DNA of 35,941 nt from Gemmatimonadota bacterium (GTDB taxonomy: Bacteria > Gemmatimonadota > Gemmatimonadetes > Longimicrobiales > Gaopeijiaceae), in NCBI GenBank assembly GCA_028874995.1, contig JAPPGM010000053.1, positions 1-35,941 on the forward strand, in the 5' to 3' direction. Of this stretch, positions 24,064 to 33,083 are shown piece by piece. Both the position numbers and the translations under genes were made by a program. The notes beneath the pieces were generated by a model. That model saw only the letters and a list, made by a program, of their open reading frames with translations, was not told the DNA's origin and ran no database searches. Position 1 is the first letter of the stretch; every line of letters begins with the position of its first letter.

Positions 24064-24621
24064 CTAGCTTCCTCCCATGAACTGATACGCGAACCCCAGG
24101 TCAAGGGACAGCGCGACGGCATGATCGTCGTCGGACGCCGATGTCGCCTTCATCCAGCGGTACGAGAGGCCTGGAAGGAAACGGAACCCACCCGATCCTA
24201 CCGTCAGGCCACCCGCCGCGTGCATACCGATCCCCATGGTGGGAGAATCGCCCCTCGTCCCGGCCCTTGTGGTGCCGAGCATCAGCCCGGTGCGCAGCCA
24301 GGGCCCGCCGCTTCCCCATTCCACACCCAGGACACCGTGGTTGCCTACGACCGTAATGGACGGGTCCTGATCCTTGCAGATTCCTTCCTCGCACCCGAAA
24401 GCCGTGCGGAAGTATCCACCGAACACGGCGAAACGCGGGTGGATCTGCCGTCTGACGACGACATCCATGGATATTGACGGGGCGATGTCCAGCGCCGCGT
24501 ACGAGCCCGAGTGGCTGCCGATCGTGAGGCCTCCGCGAACTTCGGCCTGCATCTGGCCGGAAGCCGATCCGGGCGCGAGGGCTACGCCCAGAATCAGGGG
24601 CAAAATCAATCTGCGGTTCAT
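24064..24621 (-). CDS. Small outer-membrane beta-barrel protein
   Basis: Protein of 185 residues with a signal peptide (MNRRLILPLILGVALAPGSA, cleavage near SGQ) and alternating hydrophobic/polar strands typical of an 8-stranded barrel: VVVRRQIHPRFAVFGGYFRT, GVLGVEWGSGGPWLRTGLML, LSLDLGFAYQFMGGS. It ends in an aromatic-rich strand as outer-membrane proteins do. Two cysteines in FGCEEGICKDQD may form a disulfide in a loop. The ATG at 24621 follows AAGGAGG at good spacing; an upstream in-frame start at 24708 does not. It likely has a structural or small-molecule-binding role; no family is recognised. A palindromic operator candidate lies 122 bases upstream. Confidence 0.72.
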   Translation of the reverse strand: MNRRLILPLILGVALAPGSASGQMQAEVRGGLTIGSHSGSYAALDIAPSISMDVVVRRQIHPRFAVFGGYFRTAFGCEEGICKDQDPSITVVGNHGVLGVEWGSGGPWLRTGLMLGTTRAGTRGDSPTMGIGMHAAGGLTVGSGGFRFLPGLSYRWMKATSASDDDHAVALSLDLGFAYQFMGGS

Positions 24622-24742
24622 CGTGCCTCCTTGAAACATCGCTTCATCCTCTCCTGTGGGGGTCAGGCCGTGGCCCGGGACCACCCCGTGCCTGTAGCGG
24701 GCGGCCATGACCCATCCGATGACCCAACCCTATACCTCTCAG

Positions 24743-24769
24743 ATGACGGAAGGGTTCCGTCATTGTCAA
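24743..24769 (-). promoter_or_regulatory. Palindrome ATGACGGAA-GGG-TTCCGTCAT next to a TTGACA box
   Basis: A perfect 9-bp inverted repeat with a 3-nt centre occupies 24743-24763. Reading leftward, TTGACA (complement of 24764-24769) directly precedes it, so the palindrome fills the region between the -35 and the expected -10 of a promoter for the barrel protein. The -10 itself is poor (TCATCT). There is no T-run, so an operator is more likely than a terminator for the DUF1080 gene. Confidence 0.5.
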
Positions 24770-24798
24770 GTGCGGCTCAGCCTGGCGAGGGAACGGTC

Positions 24799-25548
24799 TC
24801 ACAACTCCCTGATCCTGACGTTCCGATACCAGACCGGGTCACCGTGATCCTGGAGTCCGATGTGCCCCTCGCCGGCCATCCCGTAACTTGGCCATTCGCC
24901 GAACTTTGTGCCCGCGACCAGCGCCCGCCAGTCGTCCGACCACAGCTCGTATTCCAAGATCTTCACGCCGTTCATCCAGTGCTCCACGTAGGGGCCGCGC
25001 ACCAGGATCCTGCCCTCGTTCCAGTCTCCAACGGGGCGGGTCACGTCTTCGACCGGGGCGTGCAGTGCGTAGTTGGCCCCGGCCGAGGTTTCGGGCTGCC
25101 GCCCGTCGGGGTGTCCACCGTTGTCAAGCACCTGGTACTCGGGCCCGGTCCAGTAGGGGGCGCGCTCGGCCTCGGTCACCTTGTAGAACACGCCACTGTT
25201 GCCGCGCGCCTCCACCCTCCACTCGAAGGCAAGTTCGAAATCGGCGAACCGGTCGCGGGTGATGATGCTGCCACCCTCCACTCCTGGCGTGAAGGTGATG
25301 GCATCACCCGACGCCGACCACCCACCGGGAACATCCTGCCGCCGATAGCCTCTCCATGCATCGAGGGTTCCATCGGAGAGCAGTCTCCAGCCGGTTTCCT
25401 CCTCCCGGGCGGCAGACCGGATCACAGGTGCCTCCTTCGCTCCCGCACCGCCGACCGTCCTTTCCCCTTCGCCGCCACCCCTCGCTTCACCCCCGCACGC
25501 CACCATACAAACCAGCACCGCTGTCCCCACGGCAACCATCGAACTCAT
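24799..25548 (-). CDS. DUF1080 (3-keto-disaccharide hydrolase-type) lipoprotein
   Basis: Predicted lipoprotein of 249 residues; the lipobox is VCMVAC near residue 18, followed by a Gly/Glu-rich linker. The DUF1080 beta-sandwich runs from WRLLSDGTLDAWRGYRR to the C-terminal GHIGLQDHGDPVWYRNVRIREL, with FELAFEWRVEARGNSGVFYKV, TGPEYQVLDNGGHPDG and GDWNEGRI in between. Members of this family hydrolyse the glycosidic bond of 3-keto-glycosides, a step that follows oxidation by Gfo/Idh/MocA enzymes. Both partner types are encoded immediately upstream (TIM-barrel epimerase and Gfo/Idh oxidoreductase), supporting that role. It is the last gene of an eight-gene leftward run. Confidence 0.9.
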   Translation of the reverse strand: MSSMVAVGTAVLVCMVACGGEARGGGEGERTVGGAGAKEAPVIRSAAREEETGWRLLSDGTLDAWRGYRRQDVPGGWSASGDAITFTPGVEGGSIITRDRFADFELAFEWRVEARGNSGVFYKVTEAERAPYWTGPEYQVLDNGGHPDGRQPETSAGANYALHAPVEDVTRPVGDWNEGRILVRGPYVEHWMNGVKILEYELWSDDWRALVAGTKFGEWPSYGMAGEGHIGLQDHGDPVWYRNVRIREL

Positions 25549-25643
25549 CGCAATCTTCTCCTTTTTCGTGGTCCCTTCGCGGGACGGGTCCCGAAGCTAT
25601 GGAAACACCTTCCCGGCATTCGGGGGCATCCATCCACGGGCGT

Positions 25644-26648
25644 CTACTCGCCGCCGCCGAACGCGGCATCGAAGGCGGTTTCCGACGGCGGGAACGCCAG
25701 CCTGCGCACGAAGCCGCATGCCTCGGCCGCGCCATGTTCCCGTTCCATGCCGGAATCCTCCCATTCCACCGAGAGCGGACCGGCATACCCTGTCCGGTTC
25801 AGCGCGCGGACAACCTCCTCGAAGTCTACGCGCCCGCGCCCCGGGGAGCGAAAGTCCCAGTACCTGCGGGCGTCCCCGAAGTTCGTGTGCCCACCGAAGA
25901 TTCCCGCCAGCGCCGACTGATCCGACCACCACACGTCCTTCATGTGTACGTGGGCGATCCGGTCCCCGAACCTGCGGATGAACTCAATGTAGTCGACTCC
26001 CTGGTAGGCAAGGTGACTGGGATCGTAGTTGAAGCCGAACGCCTCGTGCCGGTCCAGGGCGGCCACGGCGCGCTCCGCGGTGACGATGTCGAAGGCGATC
26101 TCCGTGGGGTGGACTTCCAGCGCGAAGCGGACGCCCTCCCGCGAGAAAACATCGAGGATCGGGACCCATGCATCGGCGAATTCCCGCAACCCGTCGTCGA
26201 TCCACTCCGGCGGAACCGGCGGAAACGAATACAGAAGATGCCAGATCGGGCTACCGGTGAAGCCGTTGACCACCCCCACCCCCAGCCGCGCCGCCGCCGT
26301 CGCGGTGTCCGCCATTTCACGGGCCGCGCGGCGGCGCACCCCGTCCGGGTCGCCGTCCCCCCAGACCCGGGCCGGCAGGATGGCGCGGTGACGATCGTCG
26401 ATCCGGTCGCACACGGCCTGTCCAACCAGATGGTTGCTGATCGCCCAGACGCCGAGGCCGTGCCTGGCCAGGAGATCCCGCCGACCCTCGCAGTACGACG
26501 GATCCGCAAGCGCGGCCCGCACATCGAAGTGGTCTCCCCAGCATGCCAGCTCCAGCCCGTCGTACCCCCACGCGGCCGCTTTTCCGGCCAGGACTTCGAG
26601 GGACATGTCGGCCCACTGTCCCGTGAAGAGGGTCACCGGACGCCTCAC
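25644..26648 (-). CDS. Sugar phosphate isomerase/epimerase family TIM barrel
   Basis: Xylose-isomerase-like TIM-barrel protein of 334 residues with the expected metal ligands: Glu in FALEVHPTE, Asp in [12 protein letters not shown], His in HVHMKDV and Glu in LSVEWEDSG. The start is taken as the GTG at 26648, which overlaps the TGA stop of the upstream oxidoreductase gene in the four bases GTGA and follows GGGGGAG; this indicates coupled translation. It has no signal peptide. Its probable role is isomerisation or hydration of a keto-sugar made by the coupled Gfo/Idh enzyme. The real substrate is unknown. Confidence 0.92.
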   Translation of the reverse strand: MRRPVTLFTGQWADMSLEVLAGKAAAWGYDGLELACWGDHFDVRAALADPSYCEGRRDLLARHGLGVWAISNHLVGQAVCDRIDDRHRAILPARVWGDGDPDGVRRRAAREMADTATAAARLGVGVVNGFTGSPIWHLLYSFPPVPPEWIDDGLREFADAWVPILDVFSREGVRFALEVHPTEIAFDIVTAERAVAALDRHEAFGFNYDPSHLAYQGVDYIEFIRRFGDRIAHVHMKDVWWSDQSALAGIFGGHTNFGDARRYWDFRSPGRGRVDFEEVVRALNRTGYAGPLSVEWEDSGMEREHGAAEACGFVRRLAFPPSETAFDAAFGGGE

Positions 26649-27817
26649 GGGTCTCCCCCCATCCCCACCCACCGCTCACGCGCATCGGACTTCAGCACGC
26701 TCTCGATGAAGCGCATCCCGCGGGCACCGTCCACGTGGTCCGGGAAGTCACGGTCCAGCGGATCCGCCTCCACCCCCGCGATCGCCGCCCCGATCTTCCT
26801 CCCCGCGCTTCTGTATATGTTCGCGAACGCCTCGATGAAGCCTTCCGGATGCCCCGGGGGCAGACGCGTCGCGTGGCGTGCCGCCGCCGACAGCCACGGA
26901 CTTCCCCGCGTGAGCGTCTGCCGGGCGGCGTCCGGGAAGAGCAGGTGCAGCCGATCGGGGCATTCCTGCCGCCAGATCAGACCGCCCCTGTCACCATAGA
27001 CCCTGAGCGCCAGTCCGTTCTCCTCACCCGTCGACACCTGGCTCGCCATGACGACCCCGCGCGCACCGCTCACAAACCGGACCAGCACGCCCGCATCGTC
27101 CTCCATCACGCGCCCTGGGACCTGGGCCGAGAGGTCGGCGAAGACCGCGTCGATCTCGAGATCCGTCACGTAGCACACCAGGTTGTGCGCGTGCGAGCCG
27201 ATGTCGCCCACTGCCGACGACCCCCCGGCCCGGTCCGGATCCTGGCGCCAGCTCGCCTGCTTGTGTCCCGTCTCCTCCAGCCGCGTGGAGAGCCACCCCT
27301 GCGGGTACTCGGCCACCACCTTGCGCACGGTTCCCAGCCGACCCGAGCGGACCAGGTGGCGGGCCTCCTTCACCATTGGATAGCCCGTGTAGTTGTGTGT
27401 GAGGGCAAAGGTGAGGCCGGTGCGCTCCACGGTGTCGCACAGGTCATCGGCGTCGGCAAGGGTGGTGGTCATCGGCTTGTCGCAGATGACGGGGATGCCG
27501 GCGTTCAGGAAGGTGGCCGCGACGGGGTGGTGGAGGTGGTTGGGGGTGACGATCGACACGGCCTCGATGCGCCGGTCTTCGCCCAGTGCGGCCTCCGCCT
27601 CGGCCATCTCGCGCCAGGTGCCGTAGACGCGGCCCGCGTCCAGTCCGAGGGCGCGGCCCTGCTCCCGTGAACGTTCCGGCCGCGACGCGAAGGCTCCCGC
27701 GATCAGCTCGAACTCCCCGTCCAATGCCGCCGCCATCCGGTGCACCACCCCGATGAAGGCGCCGGGACCCCCACCCACCATGCCGTACCTGAGCCTCCTG
27801 CGGATATGGGGGTTCAC
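26645..27817 (-). CDS. Gfo/Idh/MocA family oxidoreductase
   Basis: NAD(P)-dependent sugar dehydrogenase of 390 residues. The Rossmann motif is [18 protein letters not shown], the region around [14 protein letters not shown] and [20 protein letters not shown] carries the family CDKP-type lysine (EKP in most members), and the C-terminal catalytic half includes [16 protein letters not shown] with the conserved histidine. It starts with GTG, 18 bases after the MFS transporter stop, and overlaps the epimerase gene by four bases. With the DUF1080 protein it fits oxidation of a sugar to a 3-keto form as the opening step. It appears cytoplasmic, as there is no Tat or Sec signal. Confidence 0.93.
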   Translation of the reverse strand: MNPHIRRRLRYGMVGGGPGAFIGVVHRMAAALDGEFELIAGAFASRPERSREQGRALGLDAGRVYGTWREMAEAEAALGEDRRIEAVSIVTPNHLHHPVAATFLNAGIPVICDKPMTTTLADADDLCDTVERTGLTFALTHNYTGYPMVKEARHLVRSGRLGTVRKVVAEYPQGWLSTRLEETGHKQASWRQDPDRAGGSSAVGDIGSHAHNLVCYVTDLEIDAVFADLSAQVPGRVMEDDAGVLVRFVSGARGVVMASQVSTGEENGLALRVYGDRGGLIWRQECPDRLHLLFPDAARQTLTRGSPWLSAAARHATRLPPGHPEGFIEAFANIYRSAGRKIGAAIAGVEADPLDRDFPDHVDGARGMRFIESVLKSDARERWVGMGGDP

Positions 27818-27835
27818 TTGGCGGCCGCGTTCAGC

Positions 27836-29329
27836 TCACGAAAGACGCTCGGCCCGGTAGCCGCCCGAACGCCGCTCCCGCAGGTACAGCAGCCCGAAGA
27901 CCGCCGCCAGCACCGCGCTCAGCGGAACCAGGTAACGGAAGGATACCAGTCCCCCCTGGTTTTCCGCGGGCCCCAGAATACGCTGCGCCTGCTCCACGGC
28001 CGGCGAGGTGGAACCCGATTCGATGAAGGCGCGCATGGCCCGGGCGGTCTCGAGCTCCGGGAGAATCGGCTCCTCGCCGAGCGGTGGGAGTACCTCCGTG
28101 AGCAACTCGAGCGCCGACCTCATGTCGTCGCCCTCGGGCCCCGGCGTGCGTAGCGACTCCGACTGGAGCGCCCCGGCCGCCTGCACCATCACGACGTAGG
28201 CCCGATCCTTGTCGAGCACTTGATGGGTCACCCGGTCCGCAATCCCACCCATCCAGGGGGAGGTGACCAGCCCGACAACGGCCATTCCCACTGTGCCCAT
28301 CAGTCCCAGCCCCAACGCCCCGCTCCTTGGGACGCGCTCCGACACGAAGCCGAGCATCGTCGGCCAGAAGTAGCAGACACCGATCGCGAAGACCGTGGCC
28401 GACGCGAACACCGACGCCGCCGATCCCCCGAAGCTGAGCCACAGGAGCCCGGCCCCCGAGATCACGGCCGAGGCCAGCAGAATACCGGTGGGCGACAGGC
28501 GGTGCACGACCGGCCCCGCCCAGTACCGCATGACCGCCATGATCCCGTTGACGTAGACCAGCACCAGGATGCCCGCCATCCCCCCCGCTTCCAGCACGGC
28601 GGGGACCCACCGGTTCGGCCCGAGTTCGATCGACGCGGTCATGGCCATGCAAAGCAGCATGAGCAGCATGAGGGGTGTGGTAAGGGTCGCCCGGAACATT
28701 TCCCCCATGGAGACGCCGGAGCGGACACCCTCGGTCGCGGGGAAGCGCTGGCCCAGCAACAGCACACCGTAGGCGACGGTCGGAATCAGGATCAGCGCGA
28801 TCTTGATCTGCCACGAGGTGACACCGGCGCTCTCCAGCCCGAAGGCCGCCAGTCCCCCCAGCACGATGCCGCCGGGGAACCAGACGTGGAACTGGTTGAG
28901 CTTGACGGTCTTGTTGTCCGGGTAGAGTGCCGCCACCAGCGGGTTGCAAGCGGCCTCGACCAGTCCGTTGGCCATGGAGATGATCAGGGCGCCGGCAAAG
29001 AGCGTCGCGAAGCCGCCCGCGAGTATCATGACCAGCGAGCCGACCAGGTGCCCGGCGAAGGCCATCCGGACCAGGAAGCGCATTCCAAGGGTGTCGCAGA
29101 GCGGCGCGAAGACCAGCTGCGACACCGCGAAGCCCCAGAGCGCCGCCCCACCGATCCAGCCGACCTGGGCGTTGTTGAGGCCGAACTCGCCCTTGAGCGC
29201 GAACATCACCGCGCCGATCGTCGCGAAGGCCACCGAAGTGGCGATCAGCGCGACGCAACTGCCCAGAAACAGACGGCCCGCGTTCGCGCCGCGGTTCCCG
29301 CCGGATCCGCCGTTGGTCGATTCGCTCAC
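27836..29329 (-). CDS. MFS transporter, sugar-type
   Basis: Twelve-segment major facilitator of 497 residues, beginning with a polar Gly/Asn-rich tail and a first segment LFLGSCVALIATSVAFATIG. The family motif between segments 2 and 3 is seen around APLCDTLGMRFLVRMAF. Before the last segment (LVPLSAVLAAVFGLLYL) there is an unusual soluble insertion of about 90 residues, rich in Glu, Leu and Pro (ALELLTEVLPPLGEEPILPE). GGAGG precedes its GTG start. It lies between the exported TIM-barrel gene and the Gfo/Idh gene, so it probably imports the sugar or keto-sugar processed by these enzymes. Confidence 0.9.
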   Translation of the reverse strand: MSESTNGGSGGNRGANAGRLFLGSCVALIATSVAFATIGAVMFALKGEFGLNNAQVGWIGGAALWGFAVSQLVFAPLCDTLGMRFLVRMAFAGHLVGSLVMILAGGFATLFAGALIISMANGLVEAACNPLVAALYPDNKTVKLNQFHVWFPGGIVLGGLAAFGLESAGVTSWQIKIALILIPTVAYGVLLLGQRFPATEGVRSGVSMGEMFRATLTTPLMLLMLLCMAMTASIELGPNRWVPAVLEAGGMAGILVLVYVNGIMAVMRYWAGPVVHRLSPTGILLASAVISGAGLLWLSFGGSAASVFASATVFAIGVCYFWPTMLGFVSERVPRSGALGLGLMGTVGMAVVGLVTSPWMGGIADRVTHQVLDKDRAYVVMVQAAGALQSESLRTPGPEGDDMRSALELLTEVLPPLGEEPILPELETARAMRAFIESGSTSPAVEQAQRILGPAENQGGLVSFRYLVPLSAVLAAVFGLLYLRERRSGGYRAERLS

Positions 29330-29369
29330 CTTGCCTCCCTGGAAGTGATGTGTTGCGGTCTCCGGGGCG

Positions 29370-30434
29370 TCAGGTCCCGGACAGGTAACGGTAGCTCGCC
29401 TCGATGGACGCGAGGGGGTCGCCGGGCTGGTCGTGCTCGACGAAGAAGTGCAGGAGCCCCGCCGTCCCCGAGAGGGCGAAGAGCCCGGCCCAGTCGATCT
29501 CGCCCGCGCCCACGTCCGCCATGCGCCCGTCGGCCGTGAGGTCCTTGACGTGACACAACGGGAAGCGTCCGGGGTTGTCCCGGAGCAGGGCGGCGGAGTC
29601 GGCGCCTCCTACCGCCGACCAGTGGAAGTCGATCTCCAGGTCGGTCAGGGCCGGGTCGAGATGTTCGAGGAGGAGCGAGAAGCCGGTGGTGCCGTCGTCG
29701 TCCACCGTGTCGAACTCGAAGGCGTGGTTGTGGTAGGCGACTCTGAGGTTGGCCCGTGCGGCGGTTTCGCCCGCGGCGTTCAACATGTCGGCGAGCGCGC
29801 GATAGCCGTCGGACGTGCGCATCTCCTCGGGTATCCACGGCAGGACCAGCCATCGCTGCCCGAGCGTGGACGCGGTCTCGATCGCGGCCTCCAGCGCGGC
29901 CCCGGCAAGGTCTTCCATCCCCACGTGCGCCGCGGGCGAGGAGAGACCGGCGGCGTCGAGCCATCCGCGGACCTGAGCGGGCGCGTGGCCGAAGTAGCCG
30001 GCGAACTCGACCTCGTCGTAGCCGATCGCCGCCACCGCGTCCAGCGTGCCGGCCACGTCCTCCGCCATGAGAGAGCGGACGGTGTAGAGCTGGAGTCCGA
30101 TCCGTTCGAGGAGGGGTTGGCGTGCGGTGGCGTCGCCCGCGGCGGTTGACTCTCCCGACGCGGCAGCGCCCTCGCCCGCCTGCCCCGCCAGCCACCCCGC
30201 CCCGCACACAATCCCCGCTGCACGCAGGAACTGTTTCCTGTCGATACGGCACGTCCCCCGCGTTCCGCCATCCACATCGAAACGGGCGCCCCAGCCACCG
30301 AGGGCCTCGGCACCACCCACCGTCGCCCGGCCATCCCGCTCCACGCGGCGCGCCGCATTCACGCGGACCACTCCGTCCACGCTGGCCGCTCCGTCGACGC
30401 CCGTCCGGCCAATGCCTCCATCTCGTCTGCTCAT
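29370..30434 (-). CDS. Exported sugar phosphate isomerase/epimerase-like TIM barrel (Tat-type signal)
   Basis: TIM-barrel protein with the family's IGLQLYTVRSLM entry, YDEVEFAGYFGH, RVAYHNHAFEF, DLEIDFHWSAVGG and LCHVKDLT; the metal-binding Glu, Asp and His positions are recognisable. Before the domain is a Tat-like signal: DRKQFLRAAGIVCGAGWLAG, with an Arg-Lys variant of the twin arginines. The start is uncertain. I use the ATG at 30434 (354 residues); a GTG at 30275 would place the Tat motif close to the N-terminus and is a serious alternative. Exported members are common in Gemmatimonadota and Bacteroidota and act with Gfo/Idh and DUF1080 proteins on sugars. Here it sits just upstream of the MFS transporter. 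Confidence 0.82.
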   Translation of the reverse strand: MSRRDGGIGRTGVDGAASVDGVVRVNAARRVERDGRATVGGAEALGGWGARFDVDGGTRGTCRIDRKQFLRAAGIVCGAGWLAGQAGEGAAASGESTAAGDATARQPLLERIGLQLYTVRSLMAEDVAGTLDAVAAIGYDEVEFAGYFGHAPAQVRGWLDAAGLSSPAAHVGMEDLAGAALEAAIETASTLGQRWLVLPWIPEEMRTSDGYRALADMLNAAGETAARANLRVAYHNHAFEFDTVDDDGTTGFSLLLEHLDPALTDLEIDFHWSAVGGADSAALLRDNPGRFPLCHVKDLTADGRMADVGAGEIDWAGLFALSGTAGLLHFFVEHDQPGDPLASIEASYRYLSGT

Positions 30435-30504
30435 GCGGCCAAATAGGCAGCCTGCGCGCCCCCGGCACAATCCCCACCCGGTCCTCTCCGTGCCGCCCCC
30501 CACC

Positions 30505-31653
30505 TCATCGCACCATGAAGCCCCCGCCCAGCGGGTCGCCCTCCTCGTACCGGAAACACGCCTCACCCGTGTAGTGCGCACGCCCTCCCACCAGCACCGT
30601 CACGGCCTCGTGCTCCCCCACCCGCGTCTCCTCCACGATGCACCCCGTGAACACCGACCCGGTCACGCTCGAGAACCGCCGCTCGTCCCCCACCCCCGCC
30701 TGCCCACGCGCCTTCTGGATGGCCATGCGGGCCGTGACCCCGCTTCCCGTCGGGCTGCGGTCCACCTGGCGGTCGGCGAAGACGCAGACGTTGGCGCTGG
30801 GACGGCCCTCGCCCAGCGTGCCGTCGGTGAGGACTGTGCCGTACAGGTATGCGAGGTCGGGGTGTTCCGGGTGGTCCAGCTCGAGCTGCGCCTTGGCCGC
30901 GCAGGTGATCGCCCACGCCGCGTCCACCAGGGTCCGCGCAGGCGATGTGCGTACATCAAGCCCGAAACGCGAGGCGGGGACGAAGGCGTAGAAGGCGCCG
31001 CCGTAACCGATGTCGACTTCGACCGTGCCCGTACCCTCCACCTCCACCTTCGCGTCCAGGAGGGGGGCGAATGCGCCGACGCTCTCGAAGTGCACCATCC
31101 CGGCGCGGCCGTCCCTCACCTGCACATGCGCGGTGACGAGCCCGCACGGACACTGGATGCGCACCGTGGTGCGGGGCTCGCGGGGCTCCACCACGCGCTC
31201 GTCAACCGCCCATCTGGCCATTGCGATGGTCGCGTGCCCGCACATCGTCGAGTACCCCTCGTTGTGGCAGAAGAGCACGGCCAGATCCGCGTCGGGATGG
31301 TCCGGCTCGACCGGGATGACCCCGTACATGTCGGCGTGGCCGCGCGGCTCGTGCATGAGGAAACGGCGCAGGTGGTCGAGGTGTTCGCGCGCGTGGCGGC
31401 GCTTGTCCAGGATGGTCGCGCCGGGGATTCCGGGGTAGCCGGCTGTCACGATCCGCACCGGTTCGCCGCCCGTGTGCATCTCACAAGTGCGGATTTCGGG
31501 AGGGAAGGCATTCGTCGGGCCGTGCCCCTCGTCGGCACTCCGGAGGGGGTGCGAGTGCCCCCGGCTCGACGCCTCCGCACTCGGACTGTCCGCCTCCCGG
31601 TGCCCTCCCCGGTGCGAGGCGGCGCTTTCCTCGGGTGTCCTTCCGTTAGTCAT
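30505..31653 (-). CDS. Trans-3-hydroxy-L-proline dehydratase (proline racemase family)
   Basis: Proline-racemase-fold enzyme of 382 residues. The first active-site residue is Cys138 (STMCGHATIA), but the second position is Thr302 (DRSPTGSGVTAR) where racemases and hydroxyproline epimerases have Cys. A Cys/Thr pair is the signature of trans-3-hydroxy-L-proline dehydratase, which yields delta-1-pyrroline-2-carboxylate. Other family marks are EMHTGGEPVRIV, the HEPRGHADMYG loop and DIGYGGAFYAFV. A polar, His/Ser-rich N-terminal tail of about 50 residues precedes the domain and may reflect a misplaced start, although no better start codon is seen. It lies 38 bases after a sodium:solute symporter gene that could supply the imino acid. 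The reductase for the product is not in the window. Confidence 0.88.
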   Translation of the reverse strand: MTNGRTPEESAASHRGGHREADSPSAEASSRGHSHPLRSADEGHGPTNAFPPEIRTCEMHTGGEPVRIVTAGYPGIPGATILDKRRHAREHLDHLRRFLMHEPRGHADMYGVIPVEPDHPDADLAVLFCHNEGYSTMCGHATIAMARWAVDERVVEPREPRTTVRIQCPCGLVTAHVQVRDGRAGMVHFESVGAFAPLLDAKVEVEGTGTVEVDIGYGGAFYAFVPASRFGLDVRTSPARTLVDAAWAITCAAKAQLELDHPEHPDLAYLYGTVLTDGTLGEGRPSANVCVFADRQVDRSPTGSGVTARMAIQKARGQAGVGDERRFSSVTGSVFTGCIVEETRVGEHEAVTVLVGGRAHYTGEACFRYEEGDPLGGGFMVR

Positions 31654-31659
31654 CCACAG

Positions 31660-31685
31660 TTTACATTAAGTCAAGTAAAATTGAC
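31660..31685. promoter_or_regulatory. AT-rich overlapping inverted repeats before the dehydratase gene
   Basis: The 38-bp gap between the symporter and the dehydratase is AT-rich. It holds TTTAC/GTAAA (31660-31664 and 31675-31679) and GTCAA/TTGAC (31670-31674 and 31681-31685). Reading leftward a TTGACT box is present. This suggests an internal promoter or operator, perhaps for a GntR-type regulator encoded elsewhere. Confidence 0.4.
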
Positions 31686-31691
31686 ATTCTT

Positions 31692-33083
31692 CTACTCGAT
31701 CCTCCCCGTCACGCGCCGCGCCCCGAAGAAGATACCGAACGCCGCCCCCGCCGCCAGCAGGCCCCAGGCCGTCGGCGGCATCCAGCCACCGAATCCCGCC
31801 GAACGCACCACCAGCAGCACCACGACTCCCGCAGCCGCCGCGGCGAGCGCCTCCCCCGCCCCCGGCCGACGCGAGTGAATCCCTGCCACCACCGGCACGA
31901 AAAGGCTCACCGAAAGCAGCGAATAGAAGATCGTCAGCGCATCTACCACGCTCGGGAGCACCACCGCGAGCACGACCCCCGCCAGCCCTCCCGCCACCGC
32001 CGCCCCCCGCGCCACCTTCAGGACCTGCCCGTCCGTCGCCTTCGGCTTCACGAACCGCTTGTAGAGGTCCTTCGACAGCGAGGTGGAGAGCATGAAGAGG
32101 ATGGCGTCGGCCGAGCTGATCTCTGCCGAGAGCACCGCGGCCAGGCCCAGCAGCCCCACCCACGCCGGCACGCCCTCGGTGAGGATCACCGGGAGCGCCT
32201 TCTCCGCGTCATCCAGCCCGGGGGCCACCGCATGGGCCACCATCCCGAGCATGGGGGGCAGAATCGCGAAGAGCATGAGCGCGACCCCGCAGGCGCTCAC
32301 CCCGAGGCGCACGGTCCGCACGTCCCGCGCCCCGAAGATCTTTTGCAGTATCCCGGGCGACACAATGAAGGCCGGGGCCAGCAGGATCAGGTACATCCAC
32401 CCCGAATCCCCGTTGCTCATGAAGTCCATGCGCCCCGGGACGGTCCGCGCGCTGTCCATCACCGCCGAGAGCCCCCCCGCCCCCTCCACCGCCAGCGGCA
32501 CCGCGATGAGGAAGCCGACCATCAGCACCGCCAGCTGCACCAGGTTCACCCAGGCCGAGCTCAGCAGCCCGCCCGCGACGAAGTACACCGTCATCACCAC
32601 ACCCCCCACCACCGCCCCCAGCCAGCGCGGGGCGCCCGCCACCACCTCGAGGATCCACGCCATGGCGATCAACTGCCCCGCCAGGATCGCGAGCGTGCCG
32701 AGCCAGAGCAGCATCGCGATCGCCGCCCGCACCGAGGGCCCGTAACGATGCTCCAGGTAGTCGCCCACGGTGCTGAGCGAGTGGTCGCGCGCGATGCGCC
32801 ACATGCGCGGCCCCAACCACAGCGCCAGGATCAGCGTGCCGATCCCGGCCGATCCCACCCACCACCACGCGGCGAGCCCGTTCTCGTATCCGAGCCCGGC
32901 GGCCCCGACCGTGGAGCCCGCCCCGATGTTGGCCGCGAGCAGCGTCGCGAAGAGGAGCACGGGACCGAGCACCCGCCCCGCTACGAAGAAGTCGCTCGTC
33001 CCCGACACGCGGCGCCCTATCACGAGGCCCACCGCAGTGATGAGGACGACGTAGAGGAGGAGTACCGGGAGGGTGGCGCTCAC
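31692..33083 (-). CDS. Sodium:solute symporter (SSS family)
   Basis: Na+-coupled importer of 463 residues with about 13 membrane segments. It opens VLLLYVVLITAVGLVIGRRV and shows the family region TSDFFVAGRVLGPVLLFATLLAANIGAGS in two adjoining stretches, and the SSADAILFMLSTSLSKDLYKRF signature. The GTG start overlaps the TGA stop of the P1 peptidase gene in the four bases GTGA (33080-33083). PutP-like members carry proline, and the next gene is a hydroxyproline-type dehydratase, so an imino acid is the likely cargo. This assignment rests on context. Confidence 0.92.
   Translation of the reverse strand: MSATLPVLLLYVVLITAVGLVIGRRVSGTSDFFVAGRVLGPVLLFATLLAANIGAGSTVGAAGLGYENGLAAWWWVGSAGIGTLILALWLGPRMWRIARDHSLSTVGDYLEHRYGPSVRAAIAMLLWLGTLAILAGQLIAMAWILEVVAGAPRWLGAVVGGVVMTVYFVAGGLLSSAWVNLVQLAVLMVGFLIAVPLAVEGAGGLSAVMDSARTVPGRMDFMSNGDSGWMYLILLAPAFIVSPGILQKIFGARDVRTVRLGVSACGVALMLFAILPPMLGMVAHAVAPGLDDAEKALPVILTEGVPAWVGLLGLAAVLSAEISSADAILFMLSTSLSKDLYKRFVKPKATDGQVLKVARGAAVAGGLAGVVLAVVLPSVVDALTIFYSLLSVSLFVPVVAGIHSRRPGAGEALAAAAAGVVVLLVVRSAGFGGWMPPTAWGLLAAGAAFGIFFGARRVTGRIE

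Noticed and set aside
28220-29539. Plus-strand open frame of 439 residues opposite the MFS gene
   Set aside because: Arg/His/Asp-rich shadow of a membrane protein gene, with no own features.
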